Part shown: positions 46,494 to 55,422 of the stretch, piece by piece
How the letters are laid out: every line of letters starts with the position of its first letter
How positions within the stretch are numbered: the stretch's first letter is position 1
NCBI GenBank assembly: GCA_000230935.2
Contig: AGIQ01000004.1
Location: 310,001-374,000 of the forward strand
Direction of reading: 5' to 3'
Length of the DNA stretch: 64,000 bases
Source of the DNA: Mycolicibacterium rhodesiae JS60
GTDB taxonomy: Bacteria; Actinomycetota; Actinomycetes; Mycobacteriales; Mycobacteriaceae
Notes under the pieces: model-generated
Seen by the model: the letters and a program-made list of their open reading frames with translations, nothing else
Told to the model about the DNA's origin: nothing
Database searches by the model: none
Program-made: the position numbers and the translations under genes

Positions 46494-47422
46494 GACCGCA
46501 ACTCCTTACCGGTCAGCTCCAGGAACACGTCCTCGAGGCTGCGCTGCTCCACCCGAACGTCGGTGGCCAGCACGTTGAGCCGCGCGCACCAGGCCGTTAC
46601 CGTCGCCAAAACCTGCGGATCGACGGCGCCCTCGACCAGATACTCGCCAGGCGAATGCTCTTTTGCCGCATAGCCTTCCGGTAACGCGGCGATCAGCAGC
46701 GACAGGTCCAGCCGGCGCGGTGCGGTGAACCGCAGCTGGCCTTCCGCGCCGTTCTGCATCAACTCCGCGGGCGTGCCGGCGGCGACGGCCGAGCCGTGGT
46801 CGATGATCACGATGCGGTCGGCGAGCTCCTCGGCCTCGTTGAGCTGATGCGTGGTCAGCACCACGGTCACGCCGTCGCGGCGCAGCGCCTCGATGAGTTC
46901 CCACACCACCAGGCGCGCGTGTGCGTCCATCCCCGCGGTCGGCTCGTCGAGGAAGACCAATTCGGGACGACCGACCAGGGCGCACGCCAGGGCGAGGCGC
47001 TGCTGCTGGCCGCCGGAGAGTCGGCGATAGGTGGTGCGGGCGGCGTCGGTGAGCCCAAGGGTGTCCAGCAGCCAGGCCGGATCCAGCGGATTGGCGGCAT
47101 ACGAGGCGACCAGCTTGAGCATCTCGCCGGCGCGGGCAGCCGGATATCCGCCGCCGCCCTGCAACATGACGCCGATCCGCTCACGCACCCGGGCGTTGTC
47201 GGCCACCGGGTCCAGGCCGAGGACCTCGATCGTGCCCTCGTCCGGCCGGACGAACCCCTCGCACATCTCGACCGTCGTCGTCTTGCCCGCCCCGTTGGGG
47301 CCGAGCAGCGCCAGCACCTCGGCGGCGTGCACCTCGAGGTCGAGGCTCGACACGGCCGTCGTCGTGCCGTAACGCTTGGACACCCCGCGCAGTCGCACGG
47401 GGATTTCGTGGCCGGAACTCAC
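46490..47422 (-). CDS. ABC transporter ATP-binding protein (Rv1458c-like)
   Basis: Motor subunit of the ABC-2 exporter. In the 310 residues: Walker A LLGPNGAGKTTTVEMCEG, signature RLSGGQQQRLALA, Walker B LVFLDEPTAGMD and the H-loop VVLTTHQLNEAEELAD, with a C-terminal accessory domain. It resembles drug-export ATPases of the DrrA type. GTG start overlaps the mptB stop by four bases. Confidence 0.93.
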   Translation of the reverse strand: MSSGHEIPVRLRGVSKRYGTTTAVSSLDLEVHAAEVLALLGPNGAGKTTTVEMCEGFVRPDEGTIEVLGLDPVADNARVRERIGVMLQGGGGYPAARAGEMLKLVASYAANPLDPAWLLDTLGLTDAARTTYRRLSGGQQQRLALACALVGRPELVFLDEPTAGMDAHARLVVWELIEALRRDGVTVVLTTHQLNEAEELADRIVIIDHGSAVAAGTPAELMQNGAEGQLRFTAPRRLDLSLLIAALPEGYAAKEHSPGEYLVEGAVDPQVLATVTAWCARLNVLATDVRVEQRSLEDVFLELTGKELRS

Positions 47423-49128
47423 GGGGACTCAGCGTAAGCGCCGGGCGCCGGACGTGGCGCCGGTGGCTCTTCTAGTGGGTCGGGCTCCTGGCCGCTGAAC
47501 GTCTCGCTGGTGCCGGGCACGGTGCGCCACGGCAGGTGATTGAACGTCATAGCGATCAGCAGCAGCACGATGACCAGACTGGCCAGGGTCGCGTCGAGGA
47601 TCTGGAACAGCGCGAAGCGGTCACCGTTGGCGGTGGGCCCGAAGATGCCGACGACGAGACTGGTCGCGATCGTGGCGATGCGGAAGCCCGGCCGGGTGGC
47701 CCAGGCCGCCAGCGGGATGATCGCCCACAGCAGGTACCACGGCTGCACGACGGGAAACAGCAGCACGGTCGCGCCCAGCGCGACGCCGAGCCCGCCGACC
47801 GGATGCAGCCGGCCCCGGAACACCGCGAGCAGCAGCCAGGTGACCGTGATCATGATGATCAGCACGCCGATCGCGCGGGTCAGCGACAACACGGCCGTGG
47901 TGTGATCGCCCAGCCCGAGCAGGATGCCGACCTGGCCGGTGCCCAGCGCCAGCAGGGTCGGCGGCGACATCCAGCTGCGCACCACGTTGGCGGTGCCGAG
48001 GGTGAAGACCCAGCCGAAGCCCAGCCCGCTGGCCCAGCCGACGATCGCCATCACCACCAGTGACAGGGCCGTCATCAACGCAGTGGCCTGTATGAACGCG
48101 GTGAACGTCGCGCCCCAGCGGTAGGCCAGCGCCATGCCGACGAAGCCCAGTGCCAGCAGGCCCGGCAGCTTCACCTGCGAGGACAACGTGATCAGCACCG
48201 CACCCGTGATCAGCATGGTCAGCGGCATCCAGGCCGCCCACTGGGCTCGCCCGCGCGGCCAGTGCAGTGGGCGCGGAATCAGCGACCCGGCGGAGTCCAC
48301 CCCGCGCAGGGCGAACTCCGTGCCGGTCAGCATCAGGCCCAGCATCAGCGCCTCGTTGTGGATGCCGGCGACCAGGTGCATCAGCAGCAGGGGATTGGCG
48401 GCACCCAGCCACAGGGCGGTGACTTCGGCGACGCCACAGCGCCGGGCCAGCCGCGGGACGGCCCACACGATCATGCCGACGCCCAGCAGCACGACCACCC
48501 GGTGGCTGAGGACGGCGGCGACGATGTTCTCGCCGGTCAGTGCCGAGATTCCGCGGCCGACCCAGAGGAACAGCGGCCCGTAGGGCGCCGGCGTATCGCG
48601 CCATAGCGTCGGCACCGACATCGTGAACACGTGATCGAGCCCTAGGCCGGGGGCCGGGCCGACCTGGTAGGGGTTCAGGCCGTCGCGGGCGATCTGGCTC
48701 TGCGCCAGATAGGAGTAGACATCCCGGCTGTACATCGGCGGTGCGATCAGCAGCGGCACCACCCACAACAGCAGAGTGTGATCAAGCTGACTCCGCGACA
48801 TCCGGCGCCTGCCCAAGGTGAACCGGCCCAGCATCAGCCAGGCCAGCGCCATCATCACGGCGCCCGTCGTCGTCATGGTCAGCGACACCGTCTGGATGCG
48901 CGACGGCAGGTTCAGCAGCCGCACCCCGAAGGTGGGGTCCTGCACGACCGGACGGGCGCCCGCACCCAAGGCACCTATCGCCATCAGCACTGTTCCGGTC
49001 GCACCGAACATTCTGGTGCGGTACATCGCGCGGAGTTCGGCGGCATTCAGCGGCGAGCCCACCGTGCGTTCATCGCCGTGCAAGCGGGCGATTGACGAAC
49101 TCAACGAATGTTGGCGGGCTGCCACCAC
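47419..49128 (-). CDS. mptB: Alpha-(1->6)-mannosyltransferase MptB
   Basis: GT-C family polyprenyl-phosphomannose-dependent enzyme that starts the mannan backbone of lipomannan/lipoarabinomannan (Rv1459c). The 569 residues carry about 12-14 membrane helices and the first-loop motif PPMYSRDVYSYLAQSQIARDG with the catalytic acidic residue, plus APYGPLFLWVGRG and ANPLLLMHLVAGIHNEALMLG. A Pro-rich C-terminal tail follows the last helix. Together with LprG at the left end, the window holds two lipoglycan-pathway proteins. Confidence 0.92.
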   Translation of the reverse strand: MVAARQHSLSSSIARLHGDERTVGSPLNAAELRAMYRTRMFGATGTVLMAIGALGAGARPVVQDPTFGVRLLNLPSRIQTVSLTMTTTGAVMMALAWLMLGRFTLGRRRMSRSQLDHTLLLWVVPLLIAPPMYSRDVYSYLAQSQIARDGLNPYQVGPAPGLGLDHVFTMSVPTLWRDTPAPYGPLFLWVGRGISALTGENIVAAVLSHRVVVLLGVGMIVWAVPRLARRCGVAEVTALWLGAANPLLLMHLVAGIHNEALMLGLMLTGTEFALRGVDSAGSLIPRPLHWPRGRAQWAAWMPLTMLITGAVLITLSSQVKLPGLLALGFVGMALAYRWGATFTAFIQATALMTALSLVVMAIVGWASGLGFGWVFTLGTANVVRSWMSPPTLLALGTGQVGILLGLGDHTTAVLSLTRAIGVLIIMITVTWLLLAVFRGRLHPVGGLGVALGATVLLFPVVQPWYLLWAIIPLAAWATRPGFRIATIATSLVVGIFGPTANGDRFALFQILDATLASLVIVLLLIAMTFNHLPWRTVPGTSETFSGQEPDPLEEPPAPRPAPGAYAESP

Positions 49129-49205
49129 AGCACTCTAACTGCCGGGGCTGTTGACCTCGTGGCTGCTAAGGGTGCCCTTCCTAGACCTGTTCGGGGAATT
49201 GCGTA

Positions 49206-49220
49206 ACACTGGTGTTGTGA
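49206..49220 (+). promoter_or_regulatory. SufR-type operator on the sufR start codon
   Basis: ACACT-GGTGT-TGTGA matches the mycobacterial SufR site ACACT-N5-TGTGA as I remember it. The GTG at 49217 lies inside the right half. TAACAC at 49204-49209 could be a -10 box seven bases before this GTG, giving a leaderless, autoregulated suf transcript. Confidence 0.65.
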
Positions 49221-49870
49221 AAATCCCCCACGACGGTCAGACCCGGGGTGCCATTGTGCAACTCCTGGTCGAGTCGGGGTCTATCACCGCCGCCGAGATC
49301 GGTCGCCGGCTGGAAATCTCCGCTGTGGGCGTGCGCCGGCACCTCGACGCTCTCATCGAGGCGGGGGATGCCGAAGCCAACGCCGCGGCGGCATGGCAGC
49401 AGGCCGGCCGCGGCAGGCCCGCCAAGCGCTACCGGCTCACTTCGGCGGGGCGCGCCAAGCTCGAGCACACCTACGACGACCTGGCTTCGGCCGCGATCCG
49501 CCAGCTGCGTGAGATCGGCGGTGAGGAAGCGGTGGAGACGTTCGCCCGGCGCCGGATCGATGCGATCCTGGCGGGAGTAAAGCAGGGTCCCGACGATGTT
49601 GAATCCACTGCTGGGCGGGTAGCCGATGCGTTGACGCGGGCCGGCTACGCGGCGACGACGACGCGAGTGCGCGGCCCCCTGCAGGGCATCGAGATCTGCC
49701 AGCACCACTGCCCGGTTTCGCATGTCGCCGAGGAGTTCCCGGAGCTGTGTGAGGCCGAGCGGCAGGCGATGTCCGAGGTACTCGGCACCCACGTTCAGCG
49801 CCTGGCGACGATCGCCAACGGCGACTGCGCCTGTACCACCCACGTGCCGCTCACCCCGGCACACCGCTAG
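49217..49870 (+). CDS. sufR: Suf operon repressor SufR
   Basis: Fe-S-cluster-binding ArsR/DeoR-like regulator of the suf operon (Rv1460). The 217 residues hold an N-terminal winged helix (GAIVQLLVESGSITAAEIGRRL, SAVGVRRHLDALIEAGDAE) and C-terminal cysteines that fit a [4Fe-4S] site (EICQHHCPVSHVAEEFPELCEAE and GDCACTTH). GTG at 49217 is chosen because of the -10-like box and operator; the frame runs up to 49151. Rv1460 is annotated longer in M. tuberculosis. Confidence 0.9.
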   Translation: MKIPHDGQTRGAIVQLLVESGSITAAEIGRRLEISAVGVRRHLDALIEAGDAEANAAAAWQQAGRGRPAKRYRLTSAGRAKLEHTYDDLASAAIRQLREIGGEEAVETFARRRIDAILAGVKQGPDDVESTAGRVADALTRAGYAATTTRVRGPLQGIEICQHHCPVSHVAEEFPELCEAERQAMSEVLGTHVQRLATIANGDCACTTHVPLTPAHR

Positions 49871-49934
49871 AGGAAGAACCACTTCGGTGCTCAGCCCGCA
49901 CCGAAGCCGCCACGATCGAATGAGGAGCGTCGCC

Positions 49935-51377
49935 ATGACACTCACCCCGGAAGCCACGTCGGCACAGCCGCTGACCCAGGAGCAGACCATTGCCTCCCTG
50001 GGCAATTACGGCTATGGCTGGTCGGACTCCGACGTTGCGGGTGCCAGTGCCCAGCGGGGCCTGTCCGAGGCGGTGGTGCGCGACATCTCGGCCAAGAAGA
50101 GCGAACCGCAGTGGATGCTCGACATGCGCCTGCGGGCACTGCGCACGTTCGAGAAGAAGCCGATGCCGAACTGGGGATCGAACCTCGAAGGCATCTTTTT
50201 CGACAACATCAAATACTTCGTGCGCTCGAGCGAGAAGCAGGCCGCCACATGGGACGACCTGCCCGCCGATATCAAGAACACCTACGACCGGCTGGGTATC
50301 CCGGAGGCCGAGAAGCAGCGCCTGGTCTCTGGTGTGGCCGCGCAGTACGAGTCCGAGGTGGTCTACCACTCCATCCGCGAGGACCTGGAAGCTCAGGGCG
50401 TCATCTTCCTGGACACCGACTCGGGTCTGCGGGAACACCCGGAGCTGTTCAAGCAGTACTTCGGCACGGTGATCCCGGCCGGTGACAACAAGTTCTCCGC
50501 GCTGAACACCGCGGTGTGGTCGGGTGGTTCGTTCATCTACGTGCCCAAGGGTGTCCACGTCGACATCCCGCTGCAGGCCTACTTCCGGATCAACACCGAG
50601 AACATGGGTCAGTTCGAGCGCACGCTGATCATCGTCGACGAGGACGCCTATGTGCACTATGTCGAGGGCTGTACCGCGCCGATCTACAAGAGCGACTCGC
50701 TGCACTCGGCGGTGGTGGAGATCATCGTGAAGCCCGGTGGCCGTTGCCGATACACGACCATCCAGAACTGGTCGAACAATGTCTACAACCTGGTGACCAA
50801 GCGCGCGCGGGCCGAGGCCGGCGCCACCATGGAATGGGTCGACGGCAACATCGGCTCGAAGGTGACGATGAAGTACCCGGCGGTCTGGATGACCGGTGAG
50901 CACGCTAAGGGTGAGGTGCTCTCGGTGGCGTTCGCCGGCGAGGGACAGCACCAGGACACCGGCGCCAAGATGCTGCACCTGGCCCCGAACACGTCGAGCA
51001 ACATCGTGTCGAAGTCGGTGGCCCGCGGCGGTGGGCGGGCGTCCTACCGCGGCCTGGTTCAGGTCAACAAGGGTGCGCACGGATCGCGTTCGAGCGTCAA
51101 ATGCGATGCGCTGCTTGTTGATACGATCAGCCGCAGCGACACTTACCCCTACGTCGACATCCGCGAGGACGATGTCACGATGGGCCATGAGGCCACCGTG
51201 TCCAAGGTCAGCGCCGATCAGCTGTTCTATCTGATGAGCCGCGGCATGACCGAGGACGAGGCGATGGCGATGGTGGTGCGCGGCTTCGTCGAGCCGATCG
51301 CCAAGGAACTGCCGATGGAATACGCCCTGGAGCTCAACCGGCTGATCGAGCTGCAGATGGAAGGCGCGGTCGGTTAA
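49935..51377 (+). CDS. sufB: Fe-S cluster assembly scaffold subunit SufB
   Basis: Core of the SufBCD complex on which new [4Fe-4S] clusters are built. The 480 residues include YGYGWSDSDVAGASAQRGLSE, KGVHVDIPLQAYFRIN, YVHYVEGCTAPIY, QNWSNNVYNLVTKRARAEAGATMEWVDGN and CDALLVDTISRSDTYPY. The M. tuberculosis homologue is interrupted by an intein; this one is continuous. ATG at 49935 has GAGGAG seven bases upstream; an ATG at 49920 would add five residues. Confidence 0.97.
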   Translation: MTLTPEATSAQPLTQEQTIASLGNYGYGWSDSDVAGASAQRGLSEAVVRDISAKKSEPQWMLDMRLRALRTFEKKPMPNWGSNLEGIFFDNIKYFVRSSEKQAATWDDLPADIKNTYDRLGIPEAEKQRLVSGVAAQYESEVVYHSIREDLEAQGVIFLDTDSGLREHPELFKQYFGTVIPAGDNKFSALNTAVWSGGSFIYVPKGVHVDIPLQAYFRINTENMGQFERTLIIVDEDAYVHYVEGCTAPIYKSDSLHSAVVEIIVKPGGRCRYTTIQNWSNNVYNLVTKRARAEAGATMEWVDGNIGSKVTMKYPAVWMTGEHAKGEVLSVAFAGEGQHQDTGAKMLHLAPNTSSNIVSKSVARGGGRASYRGLVQVNKGAHGSRSSVKCDALLVDTISRSDTYPYVDIREDDVTMGHEATVSKVSADQLFYLMSRGMTEDEAMAMVVRGFVEPIAKELPMEYALELNRLIELQMEGAVG

Positions 51378-52568
51378 GTGAGCAATCTGACTGGGGCAGT
51401 GGAGGGTTCGCGACTCACTGCCATCAACAAGGGCGAGCAATTCAGCTCGTTCGACGTCGACGCCTTCGAGGTGCCGGGCGGCCGCGACGAGGTCTGGCGG
51501 TTCACGCCGCTCAAGCGCTTGCGCGGCCTGCACGACGGGTCGGCGCCGGCCACCGGTACTGCGCAGATCAGTGTCAGCGAACAGCCCGGCGTGACGGTGG
51601 AGACCGTCCGTCGCGGTGACGAGCGGCTTGGCCAGGGCGGCGTTCCATCCGATCGGGTTGCCGCACAGGCATTCTCGTCGTTCAACTCCGCCACCGTGGT
51701 CACTGTCGCGCGTGACACCGAGGTGGCCGAGCCCATCGAGATCACTGTCGACGGCCCCGGTGAGGGCGCAGTGGCCTACGGGCACCTGCAGATCCGGGTG
51801 CAGGAGCACTCCCGCGCGATCGTCGTCGTCGACCTGCGCGGCAGCGGAACCTACGCCGACAACGTCGAAATCATCGTGGGTGACGGCGCGGGCCTCGGCG
51901 TGATCTGGATTGCGGACTGGGCCGACGACACGGTGCACGTCAGCGCGCATCATGCGCTGGTGGGTCGCGACGCCGTGCTCGGGCACGTCAACGTGACGCT
52001 CGGCGGCGACGTCGTGCGCACCACCGCGACCGTGCGATATGCCGGCCCCGGTGGCGAGGCGCAGCTGCTCGGCACCTACTTCGCCGACGACGGCCAGCAC
52101 TTCGAATCTCGGCTGTTGGTGGACCATGCTCACCCGAACTGCAAGTCGGATGTGCTGTACAAGGGTGCGCTGCAGGGCGACCCGACGTCGGCCAAGCCCG
52201 ATGCTCACACCGTCTGGGTCGGCGACGTGCTGATCCGTGCAGCGGCAACCGGGACCGACACCTTCGAGATCAATCGCAACCTCGTGCTGACCGACGGTGC
52301 CCGCGCCGATTCCGTGCCCAACCTGGAGATCGAGACCGGCGAGATCATCGGTGCCGGACATGCCAGCGCCACCGGCCGTTTCGACGACGAGCAGCTGTTC
52401 TATCTGCAGGCCCGCGGCATCCCGGAAGAGCAGGCCCGCCGGCTGATGGTGCGCGGCTTCTTCGGCGAGATCATCGCCAAGATCGCCGTCCCCGCCGTCC
52501 GCGACCGCCTCACCGAAGCCATCGAACGAGAACTAGCAATAACGGAATCGAGAACCACACAGCCATGA
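51378..52568 (+). CDS. sufD: Fe-S cluster assembly subunit SufD
   Basis: Partner of SufB in the SufBC2D complex. The 396-residue protein shares the beta-helix C-terminal region: AHHALVGRDAVLGHVNVTLGGD, FESRLLVDHAHPNCKSDVLYKGAL, RNLVLTDGARADSVPNLEIETGEI and DEQLFYLQARGIPEEQARRLMVRGFF. GTG at 51378 is the codon directly after the sufB stop, so the two are tightly coupled. Confidence 0.96.
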   Translation: MSNLTGAVEGSRLTAINKGEQFSSFDVDAFEVPGGRDEVWRFTPLKRLRGLHDGSAPATGTAQISVSEQPGVTVETVRRGDERLGQGGVPSDRVAAQAFSSFNSATVVTVARDTEVAEPIEITVDGPGEGAVAYGHLQIRVQEHSRAIVVVDLRGSGTYADNVEIIVGDGAGLGVIWIADWADDTVHVSAHHALVGRDAVLGHVNVTLGGDVVRTTATVRYAGPGGEAQLLGTYFADDGQHFESRLLVDHAHPNCKSDVLYKGALQGDPTSAKPDAHTVWVGDVLIRAAATGTDTFEINRNLVLTDGARADSVPNLEIETGEIIGAGHASATGRFDDEQLFYLQARGIPEEQARRLMVRGFFGEIIAKIAVPAVRDRLTEAIERELAITESRTTQP

Positions 52569-53332
52569 GCACTTTGGAAATCAAGGACCTTCACGTCAGC
52601 GTCGCGAACGAGGACGGCACCGAGAAGGAGATCCTCAAGGGCGTCAACCTGACCGTGAACTCGGGGGAGACCCACGCGGTCATGGGCCCCAACGGATCCG
52701 GTAAGTCCACGCTGTCCTACTCGATCGCCGGGCACCCCAAGTACAACGTCACCTCGGGGTCGATCACCCTCGACGGTGCGGACGTGCTGGCGATGACCGT
52801 CGACGAGCGGGCCCGGGCCGGCCTGTTCCTGGCGATGCAGTATCCGGTCGAGGTGCCCGGCGTCTCGATGTCGAACTTCCTGCGCACGGCGGCGACCGCG
52901 GTTCGCGGCGAGGCGCCCAAGCTGCGGCACTGGGTCAAAGAGGTCAAGGCCGCGATGACCGACCTGGAGATCGACCCGCAGTTCGCCGAACGCAGTGTCA
53001 ACGAAGGCTTTTCGGGTGGCGAGAAGAAGCGCCACGAGATCCTGCAACTGGGCCTGCTGAAGCCGAAGATCGCCATCCTCGACGAGACCGATTCGGGTCT
53101 GGACGTCGACGCGCTGCGCGTGGTGTCCGAGGGTGTGAATAGATTCGCCGAGGCCGAGCATGCCGGCGTCCTGCTCATCACCCATTACACCCGCATCCTG
53201 CGCTACATCCGCCCCGAGTTCGTGCACGTCTTCGTCGACGGCCGGATCGTCGAATCCGGCGGTCCCGAGCTGGCCGACGAGCTCGAGGAGAACGGCTACG
53301 TGCGCTTCACCCAGGCGGCGGCGGGAGCCTGA
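52565..53332 (+). CDS. sufC: Fe-S assembly ATPase SufC
   Basis: ABC-type ATPase of SufBC2D. The 255 residues contain Walker A AVMGPNGSGKSTLSYSIAG, the SufC-specific ARAGLFLAMQYPVEVPGV, signature GFSGGEKKRHEILQLGLL, and Walker B IAILDETDSGLDVDALRVV. It overlaps sufD by four bases and ends one base before the sufS start. Confidence 0.97.
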   Translation: MSTLEIKDLHVSVANEDGTEKEILKGVNLTVNSGETHAVMGPNGSGKSTLSYSIAGHPKYNVTSGSITLDGADVLAMTVDERARAGLFLAMQYPVEVPGVSMSNFLRTAATAVRGEAPKLRHWVKEVKAAMTDLEIDPQFAERSVNEGFSGGEKKRHEILQLGLLKPKIAILDETDSGLDVDALRVVSEGVNRFAEAEHAGVLLITHYTRILRYIRPEFVHVFVDGRIVESGGPELADELEENGYVRFTQAAAGA

Positions 53333-53333
53333 C

Positions 53334-54578
53334 ATGACCGCCTCGGTGGACTTGGACGTCGTGGGCGTCCGCGCCGATTTCCCGATCCTCAATCGGGTGA
53401 TGCGGGGCGGACAGCAGCTGGCGTACCTGGATTCCGGGGCGACATCGCAGAAGCCGCTGCAGGTTCTCGACGCCGAACGCGAGTTTCTGACCACTTCCAA
53501 CGGCGCGGTGCATCGGGGTGCGCACCAGCTGATGGAGGAGGCGACCGATGCCTACGAACAGGGGCGCGCCGATATCGCCGCGTTCGTCGGTGCCGACACC
53601 GACGAGCTGGTGTTCACCAAGAACGCCACCGAGTCGCTCAACCTCGTGTCGTATGTGCTGGGGGACAAGCGGTTCGAGAACGCGGTCGGCCCCGGCGACG
53701 TCATCGTCACCACGGAACTGGAACACCACGCCAACCTCATTCCGTGGCAGGAACTGGCCCGGCGCACGGGGGCCACCTTGACGTGGTACGGCGTCACCGA
53801 TGACGGCCGCATCGACCTCGACTCGCTGGAACTCGACGAGCGAGTGAAAGTCGTCGCGTTCAGCCATCATTCAAATGTCACCGGTGCGGTGGCGCCGGTT
53901 GCCGAGCTGGTGTCGCGGGCCAAAGCAGTCGGTGCATTGTCCGTTCTGGACGCCTGCCAGTCGGTGCCGCACCAGCCGGTGGACTTCCACTCTCTGGACG
54001 TCGACTACGCCGCGTTCTCCGGCCACAAGATGCTGGGCCCCACCGGGATCGGCGTGCTCTACGGTCGGCGCGAACTGCTCGCCGCCATGCCCCCGTTCAT
54101 CACCGGCGGATCGATGATCGAGACCGTCACGATGGAGGCCACCACCTACGCGCCCGCGCCGCAGCGATTCGAGGCCGGCACGCCGATGACCTCGCAGGTG
54201 GTCGGATTGGCCGCGGCCGCACGCTATCTCAGCGCGCTGGGGATGGCTGCCGTCGATGCACACGAGAATGAGCTGGTGGCCGCCGCGCTGCAGGGGTTGG
54301 CCGAGATTCCGCAGGTGCGCATCATCGGCCCGACCACGCTGGAACGCCGGGGTTCGCCGGTGAGCTTTGTCGTCGACGGCGTGCATGCCCACGATGTCGG
54401 GCAGGTGCTCGACGACGTGGGCGTGGCCGTGCGGGTCGGGCATCACTGCGCCTGGCCGCTGCACCGCCGGTTCGGAATCGCCGCCACCGCACGGGCATCC
54501 TTCGCGGTCTACAACACCGTCGACGAGGTCGACCGGCTGGTGGCGGGTGTCAAGCGGGCGGTGGAGTTCTTCTCGTGA
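53334..54578 (+). CDS. sufS: Cysteine desulfurase SufS
   Basis: PLP enzyme that supplies sulfur from cysteine to SufU/SufBCD. The 414 residues have FTKNATESLNLVSYVLG, VTTELEHHANLIPWQEL, the PLP lysine in AAFSGHKMLGPTGIGVLYG (about 227) and the active-site cysteine in VRVGHHCAWPLHRRFG (about 373). The usual family motif is HHCAQP; here Gln is Trp, as in other mycobacteria as far as I recall. ATG at 53334 follows sufC; the frame extends upstream inside sufC. Confidence 0.96.
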   Translation: MTASVDLDVVGVRADFPILNRVMRGGQQLAYLDSGATSQKPLQVLDAEREFLTTSNGAVHRGAHQLMEEATDAYEQGRADIAAFVGADTDELVFTKNATESLNLVSYVLGDKRFENAVGPGDVIVTTELEHHANLIPWQELARRTGATLTWYGVTDDGRIDLDSLELDERVKVVAFSHHSNVTGAVAPVAELVSRAKAVGALSVLDACQSVPHQPVDFHSLDVDYAAFSGHKMLGPTGIGVLYGRRELLAAMPPFITGGSMIETVTMEATTYAPAPQRFEAGTPMTSQVVGLAAAARYLSALGMAAVDAHENELVAAALQGLAEIPQVRIIGPTTLERRGSPVSFVVDGVHAHDVGQVLDDVGVAVRVGHHCAWPLHRRFGIAATARASFAVYNTVDEVDRLVAGVKRAVEFFS

Positions 54579-55039
54579 AGCTCGAGCAGATGTATCAGGA
54601 AGTGATCCTGGACCACTACAAGCACCCGCACCACCGTGGGCTGCGTGAGCCGTTCGGTGCCGAGGTGCACCACGTCAACCCGACCTGCGGCGACGAGGTG
54701 ACGTTGCGGGTGGCACTGTCCGAGGACGGCGAACACGTCGACGACATCTCCTACGACGGCCAGGGATGCTCGATCAGCCAGGCGGCCACCTCGGTGCTCA
54801 CCGATCAGGTGATCGGGCTGACGGTCGGCGACGCGCTGAAGACGGTCGCGGCGTTCAGCGAGATGGTGTCGTCGCGGGGGACCGTCGAAGGTGACGAAGA
54901 CGTGCTGGGCGACGGTGTCGCGTTCGCCGGCGTGGCGAAATATCCGGCGCGGGTGAAATGCGCGCTGCTGGGCTGGCTGGCTTTCAAAGATGCGGTGGCG
55001 CAGGCGTCGCAGCGAAAGGACTTGGAGGAGAAGCGATGA
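54575..55039 (+). CDS. sufU: SufU zinc-dependent sulfurtransferase
   Basis: Accepts sulfur from SufS and passes it to SufBCD. The 154-residue protein has QEVILDHYKHPHHRG and the zinc/sulfur ligands in NPTCGDEVTL (Cys 41, Asp 43), GQGCSISQAATSVLTD (Cys 66) and ARVKCALLGW (Cys about 128). GTG start overlaps the sufS stop (GTGA), and its own stop overlaps sufT (ATGA). Confidence 0.96.
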   Translation: MKLEQMYQEVILDHYKHPHHRGLREPFGAEVHHVNPTCGDEVTLRVALSEDGEHVDDISYDGQGCSISQAATSVLTDQVIGLTVGDALKTVAAFSEMVSSRGTVEGDEDVLGDGVAFAGVAKYPARVKCALLGWLAFKDAVAQASQRKDLEEKR

Positions 55040-55413
55040 GCGATCCGGAGGGCAGGAGCGAAGCGACCCGGGAGGGTGCTGCAGTCTCGGAGGAATTCCT
55101 GGCCGATATCGAGGAAGCCATGCGCGACGTGGTGGATCCCGAACTCGGCATCAATGTCGTCGACCTCGGACTGGTCTACGGTCTCAATGTCGAGAAGGCC
55201 GACACCGGCACGGTGGCGATGATCGACATGACGCTGACGTCGGCGGCGTGCCCGCTGACCGACGTGATCGAAGACCAGACGATGACCGCACTCGTCGGCG
55301 CCGGGCTGGTCAACGAGGCCAAGATCAACTGGGTGTGGAATCCGCCGTGGGGGCCGGACAAGATCACCGACGACGGCCGCGAACAACTGCGGGCGCTCGG
55401 ATTCACTGTCTAA
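55036..55413 (+). CDS. sufT: SufT-like DUF59/MIP18 Fe-S maturation factor
   Basis: Auxiliary Fe-S maturation protein (Rv1466). The 125 residues contain the DUF59 core AMRDVVDPELGINVVDLGLVYG, LTSAACPLTDVIEDQ with the conserved Cys, and VWNPPWGPDKITDDGREQLRALGF. ATG overlaps the sufU stop. The N-terminal 15 residues (DPEGRSEATREG region) are low-complexity and are encoded by a dispersed 28-bp repeat that also occurs at 20323-20350; the folded domain starts after it. Confidence 0.93.
   Translation: MSDPEGRSEATREGAAVSEEFLADIEEAMRDVVDPELGINVVDLGLVYGLNVEKADTGTVAMIDMTLTSAACPLTDVIEDQTMTALVGAGLVNEAKINWVWNPPWGPDKITDDGREQLRALGFTV
55045..55072 (+). repeat. 28-bp dispersed repeat, copy 2
   Basis: CCGG-A-(GGGCAGGAGCGAAGCGACC)-C-GGG. 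The 19-bp core is identical to that at 20327-20345 on the other strand. Located just inside the sufT start, in the non-conserved N-terminus. Confidence 0.8.
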
Positions 55414-55422
55414 TGTGAGCTG

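Noticed and set aside
49851..52361. 836-codon open frame antisense to sufB/sufD
   Set aside because: Shadow of high-GC coding sequence; the product has no recognisable domain and the sense strand encodes well-conserved Suf proteins.
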